Program-made: the position numbers and the translations under genes
DNA from: Eubacterium xylanophilum ATCC 35991
GTDB lineage: Bacteria > Bacillota > Clostridia > Lachnospirales > Lachnospiraceae
DNA length: 64,000 bases
Direction of reading: 5' to 3'
Assembly (NCBI RefSeq): GCF_000518685.1
Contig: NZ_JAEB01000001.1
Location: 62,001 to 126,000 of the forward strand
Shown: piece by piece, positions 42,933-50,705 of the stretch
Layout: every line of letters begins with the position of its first letter
Position numbering within the stretch: position 1 is the stretch's first letter
Notes under the pieces: model-generated
Told to the model about the DNA's origin: nothing
The model's database searches: none
What the model saw: only the letters and a program-made list of their open reading frames with translations

Positions 42933-45251
42933 ATGAGGAAGCATAGGATTATTAGTGGGGTGCTCGGGTTAGCGCTTGCTGCTGGGACAATATCTTTTGT
43001 GCCAACAACACCTGTGGATGCAGCAGCAAAGTTGAAGTTAAGCAAAACCAAGATAACTTTAAAGGTTTCACAGAAAAAGGTTATCAAGGTCAAAGGAACT
43101 AAGAAGAAAGTCAAGTGGAAATTAAGTAAAAAAGGAATCGTAAAGCTCAAGAAAAAGGGCAAGACGAAAGTAATGATTACAGCAAAAAAAGCTGGAAAGG
43201 TTACAATTAAAGCAAAGATAAAGGGTGTTAAGAAGAAGTTAAAATGTGTAGTAAAAGTTGTAGCGAACAAGGAGACAAAGGCAAAGTCTACAGCTACAGC
43301 GAAGGCAGCTGTAGCTGTCGTGGCATCGGCGGCAACAACAAAGGCGCCGGTTCATACACCACCTGTTCTCACAACACCACCTATTAGTTCATTGGCACCA
43401 AGTGCAGTGGCAAGTGAGGTTCCAAGTCCTGTTGTAAGTGCTGAACCAGTGGTAACTTCAGGACCTGTTGCAACTAAACCACCAGTGGTAACAGCGGCAC
43501 CAACAGTTACACCAACAGTTACACCAGTGCCTACGATTGCGCCACCAATTTATCCAGTTCCGGAGCCAAAGGAAATTCCTGAGATTGAGACATATCAGGC
43601 AGGGGAAGCAGTTCAGGAACCATTTTTCACATATGACAGTGGAGCATACGGAGGAGCTTTTGAACTTCAACTGGCATCACAGGAGGGAACAACAATCTAC
43701 TATACAACTGATGGATCAGTTCCAACAAAAGACTCTATTAAGTATGATGGAACAATCCAGGTTATAGATAGAAATAATTTTGCCAACGTTTTGTGTTCAT
43801 CTGAGAATGTCAAGAAGATGGCATTGCCGGGAAGTGATTATGGATACGTTCCTAAGGTGAGTGAAGTGCCTAAGTGTACTGTGATCAGAGCAGTTGCAAT
43901 CGCAGATGATGGAACGGCAAGTAAGGTTGTTACCAACAGCTACTTTGTTGGAAACGATCTGGAAAAGCAATATCCAGGAGCGAAGGTTATATCCCTTGTA
44001 ACTGATCCTAAAAATCTTCTTGATCCGGAAATCGGTATCTATGTCCTTGGTAACAAGTATGATGAGTGGATAAAAACTGATGAAGGCAAAAATATGACTA
44101 ACGGATGGTTTAAACAATATTATAATTATCAAGGTAATTATACACAGAAAGGCAAGGACTGGGAGAGACCAGCTAATGTAGAGTATATTGATCCAGCTAC
44201 AAGAAGTGCTGAATTCAATGTACCAGCCGGAATCAGACTTCACGGTGGAGCGAGTAGAATGTATACTCAGAGAAGTTTCAATGTATACATGAAAGAAGAA
44301 TATGGTCAGAAGAATCTCAAGTATCCACTTATCCCTGGAGATCTTGATAAAGATGGAAAGCAGATTAAGAAGTACAAGAGATTTATGATTAGAAATGGTG
44401 GAAATGATACAGAGTATACTAAGTTCCAAGATATATATATTCAGAACAGAGTAAAGAATCGCGCTTATGCGACACAGGCTTGTACTCCTGTTGTTCTTTT
44501 CCTCAATGGAGAGTATTGGGGATTGTATAATATGGGAGTGAAATATAGTGATTCATCTGTCGAGGAAACTTACGGAATAGACAGTAAAAATGTTGTCATA
44601 TACAAGGAAGCTGAACTTGACGAAGGAAATGATGAAGATCAGGCTCTATATGATCAACTTATGGAGTATGCAGACAGCTCTAAGAAGGATATGAAGGATG
44701 ATGCTGTATTTGATGAATTCTGCAATATCATGGATATTGATAGTTTTGCAGATTACTATGCAACAGAGCTTTATATAGCAAATCAGGATTGGAACTTAGA
44801 GAAGAATTATGAGATCTTCCGTGCAAGAGAGGTTGATCCGGAAAATCCATATGCAGATGGTAAGTGGAGATATATGCTTTATGATACAGAGCAGTCTATG
44901 GATCTCTATGGTTCAGGTGGCCCAACTGATAAGACATTTACCAATACACTTGGAAAAGACGGACTTTTTGCCAATGCTATGCGCAATGAGAAATTCCAGA
45001 CCAAGTTTATGCAAACAGTTGATGAAATCTGTGATGTGAACTTTAAAGTGGATGAGTGTCTTGCAGATATAGATAATTATGCCAAATTATACAAACCACT
45101 TATGGAGAAGTTCTTTGATAGGTTCTATGGAACAAGCTCTAATTATCCAAGAAGCGAGTTTGATAATCATGTTCAGAAACTTAAGAACTTTGTAAATAAT
45201 AGAGCTGTTAATTACAAAAAGGAAGTTAGTTCTTGGTGTGAAAAGAATTAA
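42933..45251 (+). CDS. Secreted CotH-kinase family protein with lysine-rich Ig-like and chitobiase-like domains (772 aa)
   Basis: A signal peptide (about 1-29) is followed by a BIG2-like Ig module packed with lysine (about 30-112). A long Pro/Val/Thr linker (to about 205) leads to a chitobiase C-terminal-like beta domain (TTIYYTTDGSVPT, about 245). The CotH domain (about 350-740) contains GIRLHGGASRMYTQRSF, FLNGEYWGLYNMG, NQDWNLEKNYEIFR and MLYDTEQSMD. Here the usual second-metal-ligand Asp-x-Asp is DTE. It is a different architecture from the CotH protein at 11003-14533, so the window holds two independent surface CotH proteins. GGAGG precedes ATG. It is convergent with purF. Confidence 0.83.
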   Translation: MRKHRIISGVLGLALAAGTISFVPTTPVDAAAKLKLSKTKITLKVSQKKVIKVKGTKKKVKWKLSKKGIVKLKKKGKTKVMITAKKAGKVTIKAKIKGVKKKLKCVVKVVANKETKAKSTATAKAAVAVVASAATTKAPVHTPPVLTTPPISSLAPSAVASEVPSPVVSAEPVVTSGPVATKPPVVTAAPTVTPTVTPVPTIAPPIYPVPEPKEIPEIETYQAGEAVQEPFFTYDSGAYGGAFELQLASQEGTTIYYTTDGSVPTKDSIKYDGTIQVIDRNNFANVLCSSENVKKMALPGSDYGYVPKVSEVPKCTVIRAVAIADDGTASKVVTNSYFVGNDLEKQYPGAKVISLVTDPKNLLDPEIGIYVLGNKYDEWIKTDEGKNMTNGWFKQYYNYQGNYTQKGKDWERPANVEYIDPATRSAEFNVPAGIRLHGGASRMYTQRSFNVYMKEEYGQKNLKYPLIPGDLDKDGKQIKKYKRFMIRNGGNDTEYTKFQDIYIQNRVKNRAYATQACTPVVLFLNGEYWGLYNMGVKYSDSSVEETYGIDSKNVVIYKEAELDEGNDEDQALYDQLMEYADSSKKDMKDDAVFDEFCNIMDIDSFADYYATELYIANQDWNLEKNYEIFRAREVDPENPYADGKWRYMLYDTEQSMDLYGSGGPTDKTFTNTLGKDGLFANAMRNEKFQTKFMQTVDEICDVNFKVDECLADIDNYAKLYKPLMEKFFDRFYGTSSNYPRSEFDNHVQKLKNFVNNRAVNYKKEVSSWCEKN

Positions 45252-45283
45252 TTATTCGATATTACAATTTAATTAAGATATTA

Positions 45284-45316
45284 AAACTCCCAGTTGTCGT
45301 AGATAGCTGGGAGTTT
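45284..45316. terminator. Terminator between the convergent CotH and purF genes
   Basis: Arms AAACTCCCAG and CTGGGAGTTT around a 13-base loop. A-rich on one side and T-rich on the other, so it can serve both directions weakly. Confidence 0.75.
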
Positions 45317-45367
45317 GTAAAATCTGATATTTGTAGGGAACATTGACAGAATACGATATCAAAGATT

Positions 45368-46735
45368 CTATAACGGATAATCGTTACAGAAGCATGCTTT
45401 ACAGAGAGGCAAATCTCCTGTCATTTGATCAAAATCTTCAATTTTCATATATCCCAGAGAATCAGCTCCAATATGCTTTCGAATTTCATCAGTAGTATAT
45501 TTATGAGCGATAAGTTCGCTGCTGCTTGGAACATCTGTCCCATAGAAGCATGGATATAAGAAAGGCGGTGAGCTGATTCGCACATGTACTTCCTTTGCAC
45601 CGGCTTCTTTTAGGTGCTTAATTAGAGAGGCAATAGTAGTGCCTCGCACGATGGAATCATCGATTAAGACGATTCTTTTGCCTTTGACAGCAGCATCTAA
45701 TATACTGAGTTTAGTTTTTACTGCTGTTTCTCGTTCCTCTTGTGTAGGCTGGATAAATGTTCTGCCCACATATGTGTTCTTGTGAAAAACTAGTGAAAAT
45801 GGTATGCCGCTTTCTTTGGAATAGCCAATTGCAGCGGCGAGTCCTGAGTCTGGAACACCTGTCACGAGATCCGCCTCAACAGGGTAGGATTTGGCAAGAG
45901 CTCTACCACCATTAATTCTAGCATCATAAACAGATATTCCATCAATAACTGAATCTAATCTTGAAAAATAAATATATTCAAATATACAATGAGCTCTTTT
46001 TTCTGAGACTAATGAGTAATCGCTATTTATGCTGTCTTTTGTAATGGTTATTATTTCACCGGGTTCTATATCTCGTATAAACTCTCCACCAATACTTTTA
46101 ATAGCACAGGATTCAGAAGATAAAAAGTAGCAGTCATTTTTCTTGCCTAGACATAGGGGTTTGAGTCCAAGGGGATCTCTAACTCCTATAAGCTTTCGCG
46201 GACTAGTAATTATGAGAGCATAACCTCCTATTATTTGACTCGCTACTATCTGTATAGCTTCTTCTACACAAGAAACTTTGGTTCTATTTTTGGCAAGAAG
46301 ACAAGCAATAACTTCCGAATCCGTTGTGGTGTGGAAGATACTGCCTTCTTTTTCCAATTCATGTTTTAAATTGTCTGCGTTAATTATGTTGCCATTATGA
46401 GCCATTGCAAGAGTTCCCTTGTAATACTTCATTACTAGGGGTTGAGCATTTACAGCATTGCTTGCGCCTGACGTGGAATAGCGAACATGTCCTACACCGA
46501 GATTGCCAGAAAGGTTTTCTAGGATTTCCTGATCAAATACCTCATTTACAAGCCCCATGTCCTTGTGATGACAGATATTGCCAAGGGGTCCGCTAGTATC
46601 GCATATTGCAATACCAGCAGACTCCTGACCTCTGTGTTGAAGCGACATGAGTCCCATATAAATGTAGTTGTTAACATTGTTATTATTTATAGAATAAGCG
46701 CCAAATACGCCACATTCTTCTTTTAACTTATCCAT
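45368..46735 (-). CDS. purF: Amidophosphoribosyltransferase (glutamine PRPP amidotransferase)
   Basis: First step of purine synthesis: PRPP plus glutamine to phosphoribosylamine. MDKLKEE is a short propeptide before the nucleophile Cys of CGVFGAYS. Class II glutaminase motifs follow (GHVRYSTSG, AHNGNI), then the PRPP loop VLIDDSIVRGTT and the 4Fe-4S-type cysteines of the B. subtilis class (YPCFYGTD and, at the end, CKACFCND). The length of 455 is normal. It lies 33 bases after glnN on the same strand with TAGGAG, so it can be transcribed with the glutamine synthetase that supplies its substrate. A -10-like TATAAT in the gap could add a second promoter. Confidence 0.96.
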   Translation of the reverse strand: MDKLKEECGVFGAYSINNNNVNNYIYMGLMSLQHRGQESAGIAICDTSGPLGNICHHKDMGLVNEVFDQEILENLSGNLGVGHVRYSTSGASNAVNAQPLVMKYYKGTLAMAHNGNIINADNLKHELEKEGSIFHTTTDSEVIACLLAKNRTKVSCVEEAIQIVASQIIGGYALIITSPRKLIGVRDPLGLKPLCLGKKNDCYFLSSESCAIKSIGGEFIRDIEPGEIITITKDSINSDYSLVSEKRAHCIFEYIYFSRLDSVIDGISVYDARINGGRALAKSYPVEADLVTGVPDSGLAAAIGYSKESGIPFSLVFHKNTYVGRTFIQPTQEERETAVKTKLSILDAAVKGKRIVLIDDSIVRGTTIASLIKHLKEAGAKEVHVRISSPPFLYPCFYGTDVPSSSELIAHKYTTDEIRKHIGADSLGYMKIEDFDQMTGDLPLCKACFCNDYPL

Positions 46736-46768
46736 ATGATTATCTTTGCTCCTAACACTATAAACTAA

Positions 46769-48865
46769 TTATACTGTAAATAATAACTGATCATAAGTAG
46801 CATAAGGAAGCAGTTCTTCAGGGATAAGTATTTCTGTGGCATCAACCACGCTTCTAAGCTCATCCATCAATGGGAGAACTGTATCATGATAGTAGCGTGA
46901 TGATTTGAGAGGGTCATCAGCATACTGCTCAGCTTCTTTGGTCTTGGCAGTTAATTCATTGACAAGACTGAGAATTGATTCTTGTTTTTTAGTTAAATCA
47001 GAATACATATCAAGTGTATTCTGTCCAGGTTTTCCAAGTAATTCTTTCTGACTCTTTAAGGTGTCAGAAAGCTTTTCTGCGTACTTGAGTGTTGCCGGCA
47101 AGAAGTCTTTGCGGACTATTTCATCCATAGCTAATGCTTCAATATGAAGTGTCTTTTCATAGTTTTCAAGTAAGATTTCAAGACGTGAGTTAAGCTCTGT
47201 CTCCGTAAATATTCCGTGAGAAGTGAATAATTCAACATTCTTTGGATCGATGAAGTGAGGAAGAGCATCAACAGTTGATGGAAGGTTGTAAAGCCCCCTG
47301 CTTTCGGCTTCCTTTACCCATTCGTCTGTATAACCGTTGCCATTGAAGATAACTCTTTTGTGATTTTTGAGACAACGCTTGATGAGTTCATGTACTGCCT
47401 CATCAAGTTCATCCTTTGATACATCTTTCAACTCTTCATAAAACTGTTTAAGAGATTCTGCAACAGCTGTGTTGAGAACAACGTTTGGACCTGACACAGA
47501 AAGCTCTGAGCCAAGGCTTCTGAACTCAAATTTATTTCCTGTGAATGCAAAAGGTGAAGTACGGTTTCTGTCCGTATTATCCTTGAAGAAATGAGGAAGA
47601 ACAGTTGCGCCCGTTTCCATCTGAATCATCTTCTGCTTACCAAGGATTTCATCGTGCTCAATAGCATCCAATACCTTTGTTAATTCCTCTCCAAGGAAGA
47701 TGGAGATGATTGCAGGAGGTGCCTCATTAGCTCCGAGTCTGTGGTCGTTTCCGGGACTGGCAACACTGATTCTAAGGAGATCAGCATACTCATCAACTGC
47801 TTTAATAATAGCCATCAATACAATCAAAAATTGAATATTTTCAGATGGAGTTTTTCCAGGTTCAAGAAGATTGATGCCGGTGTCTGTTATCATAGACCAG
47901 TTATTGTGTTTTCCTGAACCATTGATTCCGTCAAATGGTTTTTCATGAAGAAGGCAGGTAAGACCATGCTTGTTAGCTACCTTTTTCATGACTTCCATTG
48001 TAAGCTGGTTGTGATCTACTGCCACATTTGCGGTATCAAATACCGGAGCCATTTCGTGCTGTGCAGGGGCAACCTCGTTGTGTTTTGTTTTTGATGGAAT
48101 ACCAAGCTTCCATAATTCTTCATCCAAATCATGCATATAATCAACTACTCTTGGACGAAGTGTTCCGAAGTAGTGGTCATTCATTTCCTGTCCCTTTGGT
48201 GACATTGCTCCGATAAGTGTACGACCGGTGAATACAAGGTCTTTACGTGATTCATATTGTTTTTTATCAATAAGAAAATATTCCTGCTCGGAACCAACTG
48301 TTGTATTTACGCGCTTTACTTCAGTCTGACCAAGAAGATTAAGTATTTTAGTGGCTTCTTTGCTAAGTGCGTCCATAGACCTGAGAAGAGGAGTTTTCTT
48401 ATCTAGTGCCTCGCCGCTGTAAGAGCAAAATGCTGTAGGGATACACAGGGTGCCTTCTTTGATAAATGCAGGTGAAGTTGGATCCCATGAAGTATAACCC
48501 CTTGCCTCAAATGTAGCTCTAAGTCCGCCAGAAGGAAAACTTGAAGCGTCAGGCTCTCCCTTGACAAGCTCCTTACCAGAGAATTCCATAATTACTTCGC
48601 CGTCTCCAATAGGTGTGATAAAGCTATCATGTTTTTCAGCTGTCTTACCCGTCAATGGCTGGAACCAATGAGTATAGTGAGTAGCACCTTGCTCAATTGC
48701 CCACTCTTTCATTGCAACAGCAACGGCATTTGCAACATCCAACTCAAGATGAGTGCCGTTTTGAATTGTCTTTCTGAGTGCCTTATAGGTATCCTTTGGC
48801 AACTTTGCTCTCATGATTTTGTCATTAAATACTTTACTTCCATAAAGTTCTGGAATTGATTTCAT
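46769..48865 (-). CDS. glnN: Type III glutamine synthetase
   Basis: At 698 residues this has the large GSIII size rather than the roughly 440 of GSI. Recognisable are the N-terminal domain (FQPLTGKTAEKHD, SFPSGGLRATFEARGYT), the ATP/glutamate-site segments VGSEQEYFLID, KTKHNEVAPAQHEMAP, DGINGSGKHNNWS and GNDHRLGANEAPPAI, and a long helical C-terminal region. It makes glutamine from glutamate and ammonium with ATP. It is transcribed leftward from the hexaloop-terminator leader at 48907-48981 and followed by purF. GSIII enzymes are not adenylylated; control is transcriptional. Confidence 0.97.
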   Translation of the reverse strand: MKSIPELYGSKVFNDKIMRAKLPKDTYKALRKTIQNGTHLELDVANAVAVAMKEWAIEQGATHYTHWFQPLTGKTAEKHDSFITPIGDGEVIMEFSGKELVKGEPDASSFPSGGLRATFEARGYTSWDPTSPAFIKEGTLCIPTAFCSYSGEALDKKTPLLRSMDALSKEATKILNLLGQTEVKRVNTTVGSEQEYFLIDKKQYESRKDLVFTGRTLIGAMSPKGQEMNDHYFGTLRPRVVDYMHDLDEELWKLGIPSKTKHNEVAPAQHEMAPVFDTANVAVDHNQLTMEVMKKVANKHGLTCLLHEKPFDGINGSGKHNNWSMITDTGINLLEPGKTPSENIQFLIVLMAIIKAVDEYADLLRISVASPGNDHRLGANEAPPAIISIFLGEELTKVLDAIEHDEILGKQKMIQMETGATVLPHFFKDNTDRNRTSPFAFTGNKFEFRSLGSELSVSGPNVVLNTAVAESLKQFYEELKDVSKDELDEAVHELIKRCLKNHKRVIFNGNGYTDEWVKEAESRGLYNLPSTVDALPHFIDPKNVELFTSHGIFTETELNSRLEILLENYEKTLHIEALAMDEIVRKDFLPATLKYAEKLSDTLKSQKELLGKPGQNTLDMYSDLTKKQESILSLVNELTAKTKEAEQYADDPLKSSRYYHDTVLPLMDELRSVVDATEILIPEELLPYATYDQLLFTV

Positions 48866-48906
48866 ATTGAATTCCTCCTGTTTTCTATTTATTATAAATA
48901 AAAAAA

Positions 48907-48981
48907 GGCACCTCGGATAAATCCGAAGCGCCTTTGCTTTCGTTACAAGATTTATTATACACGGAATATTTTAAATGTCAA
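48907..48981 (-). promoter_or_regulatory. glnN leader: promoter, hexaloop hairpin and overlapping terminator
   Basis: On the minus strand TTGACA (48976-48981) and TATAAT (48954-48959) are 16 bp apart. The transcript starts near 48947. The stem AGC/GCT (48936-48938 with 48927-48929) holds the loop AAAGGC at 48930-48935; the stem can be extended by CGAA with a bulge. From the loop's GGC onward, GGCGCTTCGGAT pairs with ATCCGAGGTGCC (48907-48932), followed by seven U: an intrinsic terminator that cannot coexist with the hexaloop hairpin. This is the design of ANTAR-controlled antitermination, but only one hexaloop hairpin fits. Confidence 0.8.
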
Positions 48982-49029
48982 GAAAAAAATTTATTTTTTT
49001 TTAAAGGGTAATAGATAAATGTGATAACA

Positions 49030-49058
49030 TTGACATTTTTTCGTGGATTCGCTATCAT
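49030..49058 (+). promoter_or_regulatory. Promoter of the NUDIX gene
   Basis: TTGACA (49030-49035), 17 bp, TATCAT (49053-49058). Divergent from the glnN promoter 50 bases away. Confidence 0.6.
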
Positions 49059-49087
49059 TAATTATAGTAAAATTAAGGAGGAATATC

Positions 49088-49546
49088 ATGGCATCACTAA
49101 CGACTCTATGCTATATTGAAAAGGACGAGAAGTACTTAATGCTTCATAGAATAAAAAAGGAAATTGATGTTAATAAAGGAAAATGGATTGGTGTTGGAGG
49201 GCATTTTCTAGAAAATGAAACTCCGGAAGAGTGCTTGTTAAGGGAGGTCAAAGAAGAAACTGGGTTAGAACTAAAATCGTATAAATTCAGAGGATTGATC
49301 ACTTTTATTTCAGATGAATGGCAAACTGAGTATATGTGTTTATATACAGCGGATGATTTTACAGGGGAACTTATACCATGTGACGAAGGTGAATTACAGT
49401 GGATTCCCAAAAGGGATATAATGAAGTTAAATCTCTGGGAGGGTGACAAGATCTTTTTGAAGATGTTGATGGAAGATGCAGATTTTTTTACACTGAAGTT
49501 GAGATATGAGGGAGACAAATTGGAGGAATGGAAACTTGGAGAATAA
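49088..49546 (+). CDS. NUDIX hydrolase (MutT/8-oxo-dGTP diphosphatase-like, 152 aa)
   Basis: The Nudix box runs from GGHFLENETPEECL through REVKEETGL, with every catalytic residue of Gx5Ex7REUxEExGU. The start is ATG 49088 behind AAGGAGG; the open frame 5' of it has no ribosome binding site. Strands before the box (SLTTLCYIEKDEKYLMLHR) and after it (FRGLITFISDEWQTEYM) match MutT-type 8-oxo-dGTP diphosphatases of Firmicutes. It would clean the nucleotide pool, but Nudix substrates cannot be read safely from sequence. Single gene between two promoters. Confidence 0.9.
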   Translation: MASLTTLCYIEKDEKYLMLHRIKKEIDVNKGKWIGVGGHFLENETPEECLLREVKEETGLELKSYKFRGLITFISDEWQTEYMCLYTADDFTGELIPCDEGELQWIPKRDIMKLNLWEGDKIFLKMLMEDADFFTLKLRYEGDKLEEWKLGE

Positions 49547-49585
49547 TATTTTAACATAGTATAAGTTAAAAAATATATTTACAAC

Positions 49586-49615
49586 TTGACAGTTGATGTA
49601 AAGGAGTGATATAAT
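49586..49615 (+). promoter_or_regulatory. Promoter of the secreted protein gene
   Basis: TTGACA (49586-49591), 18 bp, TATAAT (49610-49615), about 45 bases before the GGGAGG of the next gene. Confidence 0.7.
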
Positions 49616-49659
49616 CATACCTGTTGTGAAAATAATTAAAATTGGGAGGTTATTTCGAA

Positions 49660-50484
49660 ATGAAAAAAATACTGATTATACTTATTATCATCGCTGTGGC
49701 TGGTTTAAGTATATATGTAATAACAAAGGAAGATAATAATAATAATAGTTCATTGAGTTCAGAGAACAAACAAACAATCAATGTCAGTTTAATTAATGCA
49801 AACGAGTCTAAGGCTTTTCAATTTAAAACAAGCCTTGAAGGAAAAGAGTCCGTAAGTAATGACGGCACTGGACCGGTTCATAATTTTAATTCAAAAAATT
49901 CAATCGATGAAATGATTTCATCAAATAAGGATTCTTTTGTTGGAAAGGTTTTTGAGGGAACAGATAAAGAAAAAGCGTTATTTTTCAAGGATAATAACTA
50001 TTATGTTTTAGAAAAAGTGTCCGACGAAGGCTCGAATGAACCATATTATAAGCTCAGGAATGCGGCGGGATCTGCTAGTTATAATACTACTGACAGCTAT
50101 TGGTTCCCTATGCCGGTTGGGTTAACGCTTGATGTAGATATATATGCACTTTACCTTGAGACGAAGAAAGATTATTCCAAGACTCTCTTTGATTTTTCCT
50201 TTGAGGAGTTGGTTAAATTCTATCAGCGTCTGGATAAGGAGGATTGCAGTATAGATACAGAGAACCAAGTTATCAAGTGTTCAGGTTATAATATTAGGGA
50301 AAACTGCAAGAAAATGAAAGATTTTCTTACTATAGATTATAAGAATAAACTTTTGAAAACAAAAGTAGAAAAAGGTGTAAAATTCCCATATGTTGTTTCT
50401 CATGAAGGCGATGGTAAGACCGCTGAAATCAAGGTTAAGGGTAAGCATATGTGTTGGGAGTTAGAAAAATTTTATGATATTTAA
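49660..50484 (+). CDS. Secreted or membrane-anchored protein of unknown function (274 aa)
   Basis: Not recognised. The N-terminal hydrophobic stretch (MKKILIILIIIAVAGLSIYVI) has no lipobox Cys, so it is an uncleaved anchor or a signal peptide. A poly-Asn/Ser linker follows. The mature part is mixed alpha/beta and rich in Lys, Asp and Tyr, with four cysteines in the C-terminal 80 residues (CSID, IKCSGY, ENCKKM, HMCWEL) that could form disulfides. The start is ATG 49660 after GGGAGG. It has its own promoter and lies between the NUDIX gene and amt with no functional link visible. Confidence 0.7.
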   Translation: MKKILIILIIIAVAGLSIYVITKEDNNNNSSLSSENKQTINVSLINANESKAFQFKTSLEGKESVSNDGTGPVHNFNSKNSIDEMISSNKDSFVGKVFEGTDKEKALFFKDNNYYVLEKVSDEGSNEPYYKLRNAAGSASYNTTDSYWFPMPVGLTLDVDIYALYLETKKDYSKTLFDFSFEELVKFYQRLDKEDCSIDTENQVIKCSGYNIRENCKKMKDFLTIDYKNKLLKTKVEKGVKFPYVVSHEGDGKTAEIKVKGKHMCWELEKFYDI

Positions 50485-50493
50485 AATTTTTTC

Positions 50494-50577
50494 TTGACAA
50501 ATGTTTTAAGAAAATATATAATAAGCTTTGTAATGACAATGGTGTCAGAAGTATAATGCTTCTGGCACCTTTTTTTG
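50494..50577 (+). promoter_or_regulatory. amt-PII leader: promoter, hexaloop hairpin and overlapping terminator
   Basis: TTGACA (50494-50499), 17 bp, TATAAT (50517-50522). Ten or so bases into the transcript, TGAC-AATGGT-GTCA (50534-50547) makes a hairpin with a six-base A-x-x-G-x-x loop. Beginning with the loop's GGT, GGTGTCAGAAG pairs with CTTCTGGCACC (50541-50569) and is followed by eight T: an intrinsic terminator exclusive with the first hairpin. About 130 bases of untranslated leader, with no other structure noticed, follow before GGAGG and the ATG. Confidence 0.82.
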
Positions 50578-50705
50578 TTTAATTACAATTCGTTATTCTT
50601 TCATCGTTGATGTGAGAGAAAATTTCCTAGGAAAACATCGAGTCAATTGTTTCTGATCAAAGCAATTGAAAATACCAACTTAAAATTTCTCGGAGGTGTT
50701 TGACT

